64,000 nucleotides of DNA, from assembly GCA_025084515.1 (NCBI GenBank), contig JAJAGP010000968.1, forward strand, positions 1 to 64,000, in the 5' to 3' direction. This document shows, one piece after another, positions 23,005-35,683 of the stretch. Source of the stretch: Ancistrus triradiatus (lineage: Eukaryota > Chordata > Actinopteri > Siluriformes > Loricariidae). Below the pieces are notes generated by a model, which was given only the letters and a program-made list of their open reading frames with translations, had not been told where the DNA came from and searched no databases. How positions within the stretch are numbered: the stretch's first letter is position 1; each line of letters opens with the position of its first letter. Made by a program: the position numbers and the translations under genes.

Positions 23005-23090
23005 TGAATGTCTGACGGCCTTGCTCAAGGACCCAACTGTACCTTCTGGTCCATAGTCCAGTACCTTACCCGCTAGGCTACCATCATTGT
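23005..23090 (+). repeat. TTAGCAGAC-type repeat fragment
   Basis: CTTGCTCAAGGACCCAACTGTACCTTCTGGTCCATAGTCC is the 3' portion of the repeat also seen at 2215-2392. Confidence 0.6.
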
Positions 23091-23094
23091 ATGA

Positions 23095-23375
23095 ATCATC
23101 ATCATTTTCCTGGCACTTGTCCCGCCCACTCCTGGTGGGGTCCGCCCACTGCCACTTGATGCGACCGAGAATACTCCAGCCGACGTCTGTCGCCAGAGAC
23201 ACTCAAACCAGGCCAATATAGCGCAATCAATTAACCTAACTTGCATGTCTTTGGACTGTGGGAGGAAACCGGAGTACCCGGAGTAAGCCCACGCTGACAC
23301 GGGGAGGACCCAGACCGCTCCACTCTGGGATTGAACCCAGGACCTTCTTGATGCTACCCACCGAGCCACCCCAAC
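23095..23375 (-). repeat. tRNA-headed SINE (V-SINE-like), intact-looking copy
   Basis: On the minus strand the head is GGTGGCTCGGTGGGTAGC (box A) and GGTTCAATCCC (box B). The conserved body has TACTCCGGTTTCCTCCCACAG and TCCAAAGACATGC. The tail contains GAGTGTCTCTGGCGACAG, and GGCTGGAGTATTCTCGG lies further on. This is the uninterrupted relative of the split copy at 42421-43200. Confidence 0.85.
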
Positions 23376-24640
23376 TGAAGAATGAGTCATTCTCTATAAT
23401 GATCCAAACAAGCATTTTTCTTTATTGGTCTCAGACTTTAGTATTTATAAATACATTTAGATTTTATGCAGAGAAATGAGCTCGTTCTGTAGAGATAGGT
23501 ACTTTATAAAAAAAAAAAAAAAAAAATCTTTTTGTGGAGTATTTAGTATACCACACAGGTTTAGGTCCCCACTCAGTGTACAAAGTTCTCCAGTTCTTAT
23601 CTTGTCTATGTATCAGTAACCACCAATATACTGAGATTTACTAAAGTCTGTTTTGGAGTTTAAAGACATAGCTTTTGCTGCATGCTCTTATGCAGTAAGT
23701 TTCATGATGATGAATACTTAATGCCTGTAAAACATGGTGTGCTTTGCACAAACTACCCAAATGTTGGGAATAGTCTATTAGTAAATTATGTACACATTTT
23801 TGTAAGTCTAGGCTGTAATGTATGCAGAGCTGGCCTTATGGGTAAATAAACTAAGTGGCTGATTACGGGCATGGCTATCAGCATGGAGCCCTATGAGCAG
23901 GAAAAGTATGTGCTTATTATATTAGTATATTAGCATCCAGCTTCCATCATACTTAATACATTAATGCACCTGTATGGCTGATGCAGAAATGTAGTTCTCA
24001 AGAGGTTGTAAAATCATGGTTGTAAATTTTGTTGCACTTGCCTTTTGAACAGAACTGTGCTATTCTATAGTAAGTTTTAATGCATTACACTTAAGCACTA
24101 TGTCATGTCTGTGTATTATAATGAATCCCATAAAAAGGAGCACATTGAATTATGCAGGGAATGCCATCTCACTACCAAACCTAAGGACAGGAATTAAGAA
24201 ACAAAACTGTCAGTGCTTAACATTTAGACGTTTGTGTTTTTATTATCCGTTTCATGGGTTGTTGAAGAAGACTTTAACGGAACAGTTTCAAGAGAAAAGA
24301 TTGAAATGAAGTAATGTGAATCAAATAAGCTAGCAACCAGCCTTGTGGATGATGCTGAAGACAGTTAACATGAACTAAGCACACTTATTACAACATTTAT
24401 ATCATGTTGTATGTTGTAATTATCAACAGCAGTTTTGTATTTTGTACAGTTATTTCTAGGAACACAAGTTTTGTTGAAGACAATTAAATAACCCTAGGGC
24501 TGTTTTATTTTGATGTTATGCATGCACGTTCTTTAAAGTTGATGTTGTAATCTTTTAGACATAGTTTAGAGCCTTAATTTGTGGTCTGTGAAAACAAAGG
24601 ATCTGATTTAATTAATTCATAATGAGTTGTTTAGTTTATG
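23376..24640. other. AT-rich unique stretch
   Basis: A-run at 23508-23526. Nothing else recognised. Confidence 0.4.
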
Positions 24641-24649
24641 CTTCCAAGG

Positions 24650-25260
24650 ACCTTGGTAAAAGAGGTGACCAGGGAACCAATGGTCACTCTGGCTGAGTTC
24701 CAAAGATCCTGTGTGCAGATGGGAGAAACTTCCAGAAGGTCAGCCATCACTGCAGCGCTCCACCAATCTGGGCTTTATGGTAGAATGGCCGGAGTGGCTT
24801 TATATGACCAGAGAATCTTCTCTCTTGCAGTCTGAGAGTCCTTTAGGTGCATTTCTGCAAACTCTAGACAGGCTTTTACTGAGGAGAGGCTTCTGCCTGA
24901 CCACTCTACCATAAAGCCCAGATCGTTGAAGTGCTGCAGTGATGGTTGGCCTTTTGGAAGTTCCTCCCATCTGCACACAGGATGTTTTGGAGCTCAGCAG
25001 GGTGACCATTGAGTTCTTGGTCACCTCTCTTACCAAGGCTCTTCTCCCTCGATGGCGGCCAGCTCTAGGAAGAGTCCTGGTTGTCCCAAACGTCTTCCAT
25101 TTAAGAATTATGAATACCACTGTGCTTTTGGGAACTTTCAGTGCAGCAGACATTTTTTGTAACATTCTTCTGATCTGTGCCCGCACACAATCCTGTCTCT
25201 GTAATGACAAATGGAACAGTGTAAGCTCTGATGCAGAAAGTTTTATTAAACACAGAGTTT
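24650..25260. mobile_element. Fold-back Tc1-like sequence
   Basis: The + strand arm (24650-24790) encodes V-K-E-V-T-R-E-P-M-V-T-L and G-L-Y-G-R-M. The minus-strand arm (25038-24898) encodes V-R-E-V-T-K-N-S-M-V-T-L and G-L-Y-G-R-V-V-R-Q-K. They are about 140 bp each and face each other across about 107 bp. The minus copy extends further upstream, to about 25240 (L-K-V-P-K-S-T-V-V-F-I-I-L-K-W, the N-terminal helix-turn-helix). Both arms come from one Tc1 family different from those elsewhere in the window. Confidence 0.85.
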
Positions 25261-26789
25261 TAGTATCACGGTTACCCATGCGCAGTCAGCGTGGGCAGAC
25301 TGAATCTTGTGTAAGGTTTGGCAGGTGTTGCGCTCCTTATAAGCCCTGAGATGATGAGCTGCAGGTGTTACCACTCAGTTGAATTACATGTGCTGGATCT
25401 GCTTCTTTGCATCGCAGTACACCAGAATTTTTATAACACTCAGTTCCCTGCTCTCTTTTCAAGTACAAAATTGATTCAGTATTTTCCTGACTCTTTAGCT
25501 GTGTCTTGTAATATGTATTCTTAATGTTTTAATGTGTACCCTTTCTGCGACCAACCTGGACTTTCCTCTGTGTACATGCTCAGTAGTTGGTCAGGTTAAG
25601 CCCCACAGGTTGTGTTCCCCACATATATAGTAGTATAGTCAGTCTCTTTTTTTTTTTTTATTCAGTGCCTTGCACAAATATCAGCAGATTCTGTCTCTCT
25701 CCTCCTTCTATTCCTCTATCTAATTTGTCTTCCATTTCTCTCTGTCTTTCTGTCAAGCCAGATCTTTCTGACAGAAATGGGTATTACAGCTTGCATGTTA
25801 GATAAAGGACTTTCAGTGATAACTGAATCAACTGTTAGTCAAAGCCGAGCAATCAACTGTCAGTCAAGGCCACTGCTGTGAGTGGGTGGCTGTTGGCACA
25901 GTGCATACTGGGATACCATGCCTGAAAACATAAGCCCTGACCCCTTTTTCTGAGAGTCAGCTAAAGCTTCTGTGTTAAGATCTGCCTGAGGATGATGGCA
26001 TATTTGGTACTACTGTGTTGTATTCGTTTAAATCCACTGTCTGCATTTGATACTGTCCTTGAACTCTGTCTCTCTTGATTCAGGATATATGTAATAAAAA
26101 TAATGATAGTGTTACACTGTACATGATAAAGACTGAGGTCCATAGCTGTAGATTCTCAGGTCTGCTATCTGATCTATTTAGCTAAAGAGGCTTACAATTG
26201 TTATGGCTTACACTGTATAAGTAAAAGCTAACAGCCTTCATCACATCAGTTCAGCACTGAGAAACCTATATTTTTCCATTTCTTTAAGTAAGAATATTTC
26301 TCAGAGAGATCCCGAGAGTAACAGATGGTTTGCAGCACGTAATGAAGGAATTTTTGCACAGGGGTGTAAATGGTGATGATGTACTCTGAAATTGGATCTT
26401 GTCTCAGCTTTGACAACATTGGATTATCTAGCCATATTAATATCTTGCCATCTAGATGAACTTTCTGTGTTACAGATGGATTAATGTGTTGGTTTGCATT
26501 GCCTCAATGGTATTCATACCATTACCACTATATTTGCATTGTTACTGCCTTGTGCCATTCTGCTTATCCAGCCACTTCCTTCTAACATTGTTAGCATTTC
26601 TGGAGTGGCTTGTTCCCTGACATTGACAATAAGAGGTAGTGAATATTAAGCTGCACAGAAGTGTGTGAGGACAGGGACAAGGTTACGAATGTTGTTACTA
26701 GGATGTATCATCTACGATAATATCGTAATTGTTTGACATTAAATATGTTAAAAACACCGCTCAAGAGATGGCATATTCACAGCATGTTC
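25261..26789. other. Unique non-coding stretch
   Basis: T-run at 25648-25660. No exon or transposon recognised. Confidence 0.45.
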
Positions 26790-27115
26790 TAGCAACACAA
26801 AACAAGCTAGTGTTCGGCCTAGAAATGCATACCTGAAGTTAAAAATGAGTGGTCAAACTGCGAATGGAGACAATGTACAGACACCACCAGCCTCAAAGTC
26901 CACATCATTGTATTTAATTGGCTCATCCTCACTCATGTGGAGGTGCTTTGGACTTGAAAATATGTCTGTTGCTCCAACTATGTCGGAAATCGGTTGTCAT
27001 TAAAACCAAGGTACCAGCACAAAAACGTACTCAGCAAACTTTAGCGGAATCATTCTACAAACAAGTGACATACGACATGAAACGCAACAGATGCCAAGCC
27101 CGTTAACAAGAGCAG
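26790..27115 (+). mobile_element. Possible hAT transposon relic (BED-finger region)
   Basis: Scrambled frames read W-R-C-F-G-L-E, then L-Q-L-C-R-K-S-V-V, then T-Q-Q-T-L-A-E-S-F-Y-K-Q-V-T-Y-D-M-K-R-N-R. This order is typical of the BED zinc finger and linker of fish hAT transposases. Much of the finger is lost and no terminal repeats were found. Confidence 0.55.
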
Positions 27116-28285
27116 GCTAGTTCAATGTAATACCTTTTCAAACACATTTTTGAAGGATGCAAAGCATCATGTAATTATTTAGTCAATATTGCACACCATT
27201 AGTTGCCACTATGCAGTGGGTTTAAAAATTGGGCATGTGGGCACCTCTCTAACAGTGAAGGGCATGTAAAATGTAATTGAGATTGGAGGTAGTGTGGGAG
27301 AGTGGAGGAATGCCATTAGCATGACTGCACTACTGAACCCTAAGCAAACATACAAGGCAGCCATTAAATTCCAACCCTTTATCATTAGAACAACGCAAAC
27401 TTGCCCCACACCACGCCACTTACAGCTCTCTTGACTAAAAGTTCTACTAGCTCTTGACCAGCCGTGTAAGGCTTCATCTTCTAACTTGTGTCTGCATTCA
27501 ATTGTGTTTCATGTCTGCTGCTTGAGTGCAGACAGTTCTGTGTTTCTCTCCACTAACCTGTCCATCAATACTATCTTCCCTTCACTGCCTTCTCTATACA
27601 CAAGCCGTAATAGCCTGCAATAAAAATGTGGTCTTTAACAGTGGTAGATATATGCCAGCCTGTCAATGCCAAGAAAAGGCCTCAATCAGTATCCATAGAG
27701 CACCTCCAATTGTGTGATCCACGGGGCAACGGAAAAGGCAATTTGAGCAAAAGAAAATGACACCGGCACAGAAGAAAAATCCCACCATAGTGATTTACAC
27801 AAAGTTAGATCACACAATTCCACCAACACCTAGCTGTGATATTATCTCACAAGCAAGAGCGCTAAGTTCTTTTGTGGAAACCATGGGGAGGAGAAAGAAA
27901 GGAGAAGAAAAACATTTTCACATAAACAACACGGAAAAAAGACACTACTATACAAAAAAGTCTTTGTCTGTATGATCATGTCAATCAATTCTCACTCCTT
28001 GGCTTGTGATAATGTCGCTCCTGGCTCAGTGGTTTGGCCATTGTTTCTGGAAGGGCAGGCGGAGTCAGAGAAGAGGGTATCAGAAGAAAAGAGACAGTTT
28101 GTTGATGTTTGTTGATATCTAGACCACTATAGTCTGATTGTCCAACATTAAACCAGCTATAACAGCCCCAATCATCGCACTTCACACCACTAGGCACCAA
28201 ACAACTGAATTGGATCAGACTTGTCTCTGGTTCACTCACGCTCTCGCCTTCTCCCTCTCACTCCTCCACAAAATGCTTATTAACC
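27116..28285. other. Unique non-coding stretch
   Basis: No recognised repeats. Open frames here lack splice context or family similarity. Confidence 0.4.
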
Positions 28286-28289
28286 AGCA

Positions 28290-28620
28290 TTGATCCAGGC
28301 CTGGTCAATTGTCAGCTCCTCTCATCCACACAGTATTGATGGCATAATCAGTGGATGGAGGCGGTAGACAGATGAAATTTGCTGTCGGTGGGTAAATTAT
28401 TGGCTGCCTGCCTGTTGACCCTGGGGTGGCTGGCTCATGCATCCTCGACACACACACGCTTATTTGTGCAACACAATGGCCACGTTTTTCCTCCAGCTCT
28501 TTTACAACACGCAGGTCCACAATCATATAGATCATATCCCTCATGCACAAAGAAATGGCTGGCAAGCAGCCACTTGGGCCTGGCATCTCCCCAGACGATT
28601 CTGGTTTAGCGGTGGACTGT
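28290..28620. other. Unique island with conserved-element look
   Basis: Balanced composition, no repeats, motif-dense (GGCATAATCAGTGGATGG, GGTAAATTATTGGCTGCC). Frames on both strands are short and lack family similarity. Confidence 0.35.
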
Positions 28621-29164
28621 TCTTAACAAATCAGTGACACGCGGTATTTTGACATTGTTTTGAATGCAACCCCCCCAACCCCCACGCCCCAAACTGGTCA
28701 CATGAATCGGTACACCTTCTGAGACAGGTAGTTAATATCCACTTAGTATGTTGATTAACTTGTGTTAGCATTAAATAATGCTCTGGTTTTAATTGAGATG
28801 TACTAACAAGGCAGGTGTCTAATAATATGATTAAACTGTAAATGAAACTCCAGCTGATGCGCTCACCAGTACAAACGACAATGTCACTACCCTGTTAGCA
28901 CCATTGTTGTGCTGAGTAAATGTGTTGGCAAATTGTGCATAGTAGTAGTGGTGGACATGGTGTTGTAAAAGAACATGCCTATGCTGTACATGCAGAGCCA
29001 AATGCCCTAATGATAGCATTGACTAGGTGACCTTTATGTGGGAGTGATAAGAGGTCTGAATGTATAGGTGTACGTGCATGTGCATTCCTTTGCCTACCGT
29101 CCTTCCGACTGACATTTTATCACATGACATGAGTAAACCCGCAATTATGAAGGCAATCATTTGG

Positions 29165-29352
29165 AGAACACACACACACACGCACACGCACACACATTTA
29201 TTTGAATAGGTTTATGAGGATCATCCACTGGCTTTGTAGTTATGTATCTAAATAATGTTAACAGTTACCCAGTAACTAATGTAAATCTCTTTTTTAGAAG
29301 TTCAATATTTGTAAAAATGCACACGTGCTCACACACACACATACACACACAC
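29165..29352. repeat. Two short (AC)n tracts
   Basis: Imperfect CA runs at 29168-29196 and 29329-29352. Confidence 0.9.
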
Positions 29353-29449
29353 TGGTACTTTTATTTTTGTGCTGCTTTTGCTGTATGACAGATCCTGTAA
29401 TATAGTTAGTTTGGTTTCTTTTCTCATTTTCTACGCCTCTGCCTCTCTC

Positions 29450-29695
29450 TCCTGAAGACAAGTTAAATTAGCAGTCTGCCGGCAATGTCCCACTGTCTGC
29501 TGACTAGCCTGTGTTGCCACAGCGCTTGGTGGCTGTCAGCAAGAGCCTGACGACTTAATAGTTTCTCCTGAATGAATTTGGGCACTTTGCCTGCTTCTGT
29601 TTACACGCGCTTGTCAGCCCTAAAATATTCAGATGGAGATGTGAAATATTTATTTGTGGGCTCTGCCAGGCCTGGCAGGATCGCCTTTTCCCTCC
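29450..29695. other. Unique island with conserved-element look
   Basis: Balanced, repeat-free sequence (GACTTAATAGTTTCTCCTGAATG, CCCTAAAATATTCAGATGG) ending at a simple-repeat tract. Confidence 0.35.
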
Positions 29696-29698
29696 CCT

Positions 29699-29768
29699 CC
29701 TCTCTCTCTCTCTCTCTCTCATGCGCTCTCTCTCTCTCTCTCACACTCACACACACACACACACACAG
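29699..29768. repeat. (TC)n/(AC)n compound microsatellite
   Basis: CTCTCT runs with one ATGCG interruption pass into CACACA. Confidence 0.95.
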
Positions 29769-29890
29769 GACAACCAGTACAAATCTTGGAGTAAATTATC
29801 TATGGAATAAATTATCAGCAGTTTCTGAATGTACATCTACCAGCTGTTCCAACAAGGAAGGTGTGTGTAATAACGTGGCCAGTGCATGTA

Positions 29891-30390
29891 CAGTATTGTG
29901 CAAAAGTTTTAGGCCACTGTTAGATTTATTGTTTTAGCAATGGTATAATGACCATATATAACATATTGTCATCGACTGGAACCGAAAATGCAAAATTCAA
30001 TTTCCACTGATCTTCATTCCAATCTTTGAGTGCTTTAAAATTTCTTAGCCTTTTCACCCTGTTCCTCTTCTCAAACATTGGTTTCTTGGCTGCTACAATT
30101 AAAAAAAATACCATTCCTGATCAAGCTTCTTCAGACTGTAGAAGGGTCAACTTGGCATCCTGATTAAGCTGCTTGATGCTGCTATAGCTCAAGTGTAAGG
30201 GGAGGCCACACTGAATACTTTCCACTGTAGCCTATAGAAGCTGTTTTCTGATGTTTTTCAGTTTTTAATACTCCATACAGTGGTAAAATATCCTGTATTT
30301 TCTGGTTGCGTTCTAATAAATAGACTGAGCAATACTTATATATGGTCATTATACCATTGCTAAAGCATGTAATGGTAGCCTAAGGCTTTC
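29891..30390. mobile_element. Tc1-type element with CAGTATTGTGCAAAAG ends, decayed
   Basis: Starts after TA at 29889-29890. The inner repeat TTTAGCAATGGTATAATGACC (about 29935) returns inverted at about 30341-30362, followed by TAATGGTAGCCTAAGG. The minus strand retains R-V-K-R-L-R-N-F-K-A-L-K-D-W-N-E-D-Q-W-K, the stretch before the first catalytic Asp of Tc1 transposases. The right tip is eroded. Confidence 0.8.
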
Positions 30391-30399
30391 GCTGCTGTC

Positions 30400-32670
30400 C
30401 TTCAGGCCACTTGAAGGAAACCCCAGACTACCATTTCTAGCTGAAGCAAAGATCATTTCTGAAGTTGACCAATGGTATTAGAATTTTCATTCAAACAGGC
30501 ATGAAAGTAAGTGTGAGATTAATGTCGTCGCTGGGCGAGTAAAGATGCATGTATTATCGAACGACTGTACAGTTCGTGTTCTTGTTTTCTTAATTCTTTT
30601 AGATTACCAATATAAAGAATATATGCCGTGTTGAGGGTAGATTGAGACTCGCTGGCCTTGTGGATCAAATTCAATGGGAGCCGTCTCCATCATCATATCT
30701 CTGCCCATTCACAATCGTTGTGCAGTCGCCCAGAAGAATGACTGACAACTGGTGTGTGTTTGTGTGTGTCCGTGTATGTGAGAGAAAACGAGTAGGCTGT
30801 TGGAGAGTAAAAGCGAGTGACATTGGGGGGATTGTTGGCGTCTCTGGTTTCATTCTTGCTCTCTTGAATGGCTGCCACGTGTCCTCGCTTATCTTGACAT
30901 TCTAATCGCACTGCTGGCCCATAGACGATGGCATATTTATTTAGTTGGTTTGCTGGAATGAATGCAAACATTGGAATAGCTAGAGCTGCCACAGCCTTCA
31001 CCCTGTTTCAATCACGTTGGTAAAAATGACTGGATGATACACCTCTCTCTCACTTTCCATCTATTTCAGGCAGCTATGCCTCTGTTTATCGCCTGCCTTT
31101 TGTGCGATATCATACCTGCTATAGCACATGCCACTGCATTATATTTCGTTATATGCCCCTTTGGATTTCAGCTGTGCTCCCAGGGCTTGTGCGAGTTTGT
31201 GTTCGTGCTGTTAGGTTTATATTAAGAGTGAAATGTGTGTTTGTACATAAAGGGTGACTGTACGTGAGCATGTGTTTATGGGAGTGAAAGCGCGGTATGT
31301 ATGTGCAATGAGGGGTGAAAGTGTGCTCGCGTATGTGTGGAAGGGTGGTGGAGAGTGGCTGGCTGAGCTGGCTGTTCTATAAATGCCGTGCTAGTTCATA
31401 AGTGACGTTAATGATAGAGCCGGGCAGACAATGGCAAGCTGTCAGGGTCAGTAATTGAGTGGGAGGGATGAGCTCTCTTCATTTCAGTCCATTGGTGTCA
31501 CAGCGACAAGAGTGCCACGACAACTCGTCGGCTAGAGATCCCAGCCTTCCCCCCGAACAATGGCTGCTGTCCATCAGCGTGCGCAGGTGTCTAACGCTCA
31601 CCAGGGTTAGTGAGATGATGCTCTCTTTGGAGGAGATAGAGCACTCATTACTTGACTTAAACACACCGGCACACGTACTGTTCTACATGTTAGCTTGGGT
31701 CAGCTGAAGCCACGTTTGATCTGGCAATCATAAACGTTAGCAAGGTTGATTTCAAGGTTGACAGTCTGAGCGAGACGGAGGCGCACGCCGGTGATGGGCA
31801 GTTTGTGCTATATACTGTTGCTCAGTGTGACGCTGTAGTGGATGTGGTGCTGATTGCAGAACTGCTTGCAGAGTGCAGGCCCTTCCCTGGTCTTACCTGC
31901 CACTTAGCTGCTGCCTTTGTTTGCGCTCTGAAAGCCTGTTTTACTTGGCAAGAACATGGCCCTATTACTCAGCCTAATTAAGGCAAGGTACATAATTACC
32001 CTTAATTACAGGCAGTCAGCGATTTTTTCATTTGCGCTGTGTGTTTTGTATCATCACTCGTATGTTGCTGATTGTGGCATTCGTCTGTGTGGGTAGTGTT
32101 TTAGCATTTGAATTGTAGCCGCTACATAGCTACTGTTACCGAGTGGCCACGTGGAACGGAGCTATGGCTACCGAGTCTGTTCTAGGAGGAACTGCTTACC
32201 CAAATCTTCATCCAATTCATTTAATACTCAGCTGGAACCACAAAAATTATTCCATTATCACTTAAAATCTCCTGACGTTTGAGAATTAATGTCACTTTTT
32301 GCTTTGTCATTGTACATTGTTGTTAGCTTTCCATTTTTGCTCTCCAAAACAGTCCAGAAGTATGAGTCCACAATTCCGAATGGTCATTTTATTTCATCTC
32401 TTATGAAAGCCTAATACAATTTAATACATTTGGCAAAAACAAGACTGAGGATAACACACAGTCCATATAGGACTAAACTAGCAGTAGCTTCAGTGGTTTA
32501 CCCGTTATTTTATGATCATGCATGTTGTACCATTCAAACATACAGCATCATAGCATCTTAAATGTTCATTCAATTTGTTTATTGGACAGTACAGGATCAG
32601 CACTATATAAAGCCAGGATTTAAACTGTCTGGTGCATGTCAGCTGTTATATGCCCTCCAGTGTTACAGCT
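30400..32670. other. Repeat-poor region with conserved-element look
   Basis: About 2.2 kb without a recognised transposon. 31880-32010 is densest in AT-core motifs (CAGCCTAATTAAGGC, GTACATAATTACCCTTAATTAC). No splice-flanked coding frame was recognised. Confidence 0.4.
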
Positions 32671-32674
32671 GTGG

Positions 32675-33090
32675 AATAAATTAAGAGACGACTGCAAAGT
32701 TATCAGTTTCAGTTATCAGAGGTTTTACTATTTGTAGGTACATTAGGAGGAACATTTTTGTTTCATTTCACTCAATCACAGACAATCACAGTAAATGACA
32801 ACTGGTAAAAATAACAAAGTAAATGCAGTGTTTTCACACCTCGATTAATAATGCAAATAATAGAAAGAATTCATTTTTAGCAAAACAATACTAATGTTGT
32901 CAGAAAGCTATATTTCAATCCCATCGTTCATGTGTCTTGTACTTTTCTTCAAGTGTGTCTGTGTTGGAATTCATCAGATACTGGAATGGAATTGCTGCCA
33001 TACATGTAGATATGGTGATTTAGAGTGGTCCCATCATTTTAAAATTTGCCTATTTTAATGCTCAGTTAATCATTGAATGATGTGAAGAAG
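32675..33090. mobile_element. Tc1-like element fragment (CTGTGGAATAAATTAAGAG end)
   Basis: CTGTGGAATAAATTAAGAGACGAC is the TIR of a common fish Tc1 family. The interior shares CAAAACAATACTAATGTT and GGAATTGCTGCCATACATG with 35336-35683. The copy keeps an undisturbed TA at 33011-33012 where the other copy is interrupted. Confidence 0.75.
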
Positions 33091-33142
33091 CATTGGTCTG
33101 CCTATTGGAACCTAGTTATAATTTCTGTAAATATGGGAGATA

Positions 33143-33512
33143 CAGCACTGTAAGTATTAGGCCACCATTAATTAGAAATACCATTGTTTTAGCAAGGGTA
33201 TAATGACCATATATAATTATTTATGAGTCTCTTTACTAGAATAAAAAAATACAGAACATACAGGAAATGAGTATGCAGTATTAACAACAACAACAAAAAA
33301 AAGCAAAACAGCTTCTGTATGCTATAGTGGCAAGTATTTAGTTTGACGTCTCTAAACTTGAGCAATGGCAGCATCTAGCAGCTTCATCGGGAAGTCTAGA
33401 CCATTCTTCAGTCCGCTTGATCAGGAATGGTCGACAATATGTTATATATGCTCATTGTACCATTGCTAAAACAACAAATATAATGGTGGCCTAAGACTTT
33501 TGCACAGTACTG
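33143..33512. mobile_element. 370-bp palindromic Tc1-type MITE
   Basis: TIRs are CAGCACTGTAAGTATTAGGCC and GGCCTAAGACTTTTGCACAGTACTG, with TA at 33141-33142 and 33513-33514. Inner segments GTATAATGACCATATATAA and TTATATATGCTCATTGTACC are also inverted. No transposase frame. Same family as 29891-30390. Confidence 0.9.
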
Positions 33513-33514
33513 TA

Positions 33515-35114
33515 TTCCTTATAAACTACTGTGTTGATTTCTAAAATATATACAAAACTATTGGTTTTGTATTTAAATAATGACTTTTGTCTATTATGCT
33601 ATTTTAACAGTTCAGCCTATCATAAGAGTATGTGTTCTGTTAAGTGCTACGTTTGTCTAAGATTCAGCTCGGGGGCTTTCGGCTGGTGTGATGGATATTA
33701 TTTCCTTCCTTTAACTTCATTTTTATGTCAAGCCATATAGGCAAAGTCCTGTCCATTCTCTCCTTTTCACCCTTCACTTCTGTTTGTTGACTCAGTTGCT
33801 TCTAGTGCTTCTTTGTGGCCATGTGTCACACGGTGGTGGGCAGCATGTGAAAGTTGCCCCACCCGCTTTACCCTTGCTTGTACAGGCGTCAGAGCTGCTT
33901 AAGAATCAGGGCCGCTATAGGCAGAGTCTGTGGCAGCTATGTCATCATCTACCCTTCCCCAAGGCTTCTATTTTGGGCCGTAGCTGCTAGTGAGAAGTCT
34001 GCCAGCAGTATTTCTGGAGTAACGTCCATGTCTTAAATTGCTCTAATGAACTTTTAAATCGCCTTAATGAGAAACTGGCTTATTAGTTGAATTACACCAC
34101 ACAAGAACAGTGCTGTTCATATGATGTTTGGGATACACTTAAACGTATGCATATACACACTTGAGCACTATGATGATACATTACTGATATCAACAGGACT
34201 TTAAGAGCACTAAACAGGTCTCCTGTTCCTCGCAGTGACAAGAAATCTAGACATGCCCTTTCAAACATTTGAAAGTTTGCTTCCCCAACTACTTGTGTTA
34301 TTTGACACTGTGAGGTACAATTTATTCAAAAGAAAACATTATCATACCAAAGTTTGTCTTTCCTCCCTCGTCTTTTCATCGCTATAAGGGCTGTACAGTC
34401 CTGCAAACTCCTGCCACCTCCATGCCTGGCAGTCGCCTGGATACAATAGCTTTAACTCTCAGCGGCAGAACGAGGAGTATACAATAAACAACCAAAGCAA
34501 AGCGCCCTCCCATTGTAGTCCCGAATGGCGGGAGTAAGTCTTCTTTCGCTTTATTCACTAATAGCTTACTTTGAGTGGGAGAAGTTCAGCTCACTCTGAT
34601 TGTCTGTCTCTGTACTGCCTTCCGGTGCCTTTGCAACTGCTTGAAGGCTCTGATCCACTCCTGCAACCTGCTATATTAAAAATGAAGATGGGGAAAGATC
34701 AGCCCAGCAGCAACTTGCGCATAATCTGCAAAATGCCTCGTATTGTTGCGGAATACTATTAGCCTTACAAACTGTTGTGGAGTCCCCCGTACAAGAGACC
34801 ACTAATAATACTACCATGGCATCAACACTGACCTGATGTGTTTTGGTGGGCCATTCTCAAGTGCAGCTGTTTTTTTGTCACTAGTGATGCTTGCTTTTTT
34901 TTGGTAATGAGAGCGTCAACTTAGCAAGTGTTTTTGGAGGTTTGTGAACAATAACTGGGTTAATTTTATTAGACGTACCTACATAAGTTAGTAACATTGG
35001 TGTCCTTAACTATTTTTTGGTTATGGATTCCTCAACTCAGCAGTCCACGGAGGTGTTGATACATCCAGCCATGCTGCTGTGTCTGCTGGATATGGCTTGT
35101 ACCAGCCACCCTGT
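33515..35114. other. Unique non-coding stretch
   Basis: No mobile element recognised. 34370-34760 is balanced in composition and may be conserved, but no coding evidence was found. Confidence 0.4.
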
Positions 35115-35200
35115 CCGTGTCACTTACATTTACATTCACATGGGGCCATTTAGCGACGGCCTTAATCCAGAGCGCACTTGCATGAGCTGAACATTTGAAG
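35115..35200 (+). repeat. TTAGC-type fish repeat fragment
   Basis: ACTTACATTTACATTCACATGG…CCATTTAGCGACGGCCTTAATCCAGAGCGCACTTGCATGAGC is an eroded 5' part of the repeat at 2215. Confidence 0.65.
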
Positions 35201-35683
35201 CCTCAAGGGCCGTGCTCACTGAGAATGGTACAACCACATCCAGTAATATCTGATCTGTGGTCTCTTTCCATTGATTGATGGGGTGTTTTTTTGAAAAATG
35301 TGAACTTTGTTACGTCATCACATTACCCATGTGACTATAGCTGTGGAAATGTTGAGACCATTTCAAAATGATCATTTTTTCGTATTAGTAATTTTTCTAG
35401 ATACTGTATGTGTTTGAGTTAAATTAATAATGTAATGATAATAGAAAGAAAACCATTTGTAATTCATTTTAACAAAACAATACTGATGTTATAACTTAGG
35501 AAAAGCTTTGGAAAACATTATTTTCATCCATTTTTCAATCTTGTTAGTTTTCTCCCCCAATAATAATAAGATTTGGTTCAAATGATTACCACCTAATCAG
35601 TACCGTCATTACGTAAAGATGGTGTCTGTTTTTTTGAAATTCATGTGATACTGCAACGGAATTGCTGGCCATACATGTAAATA

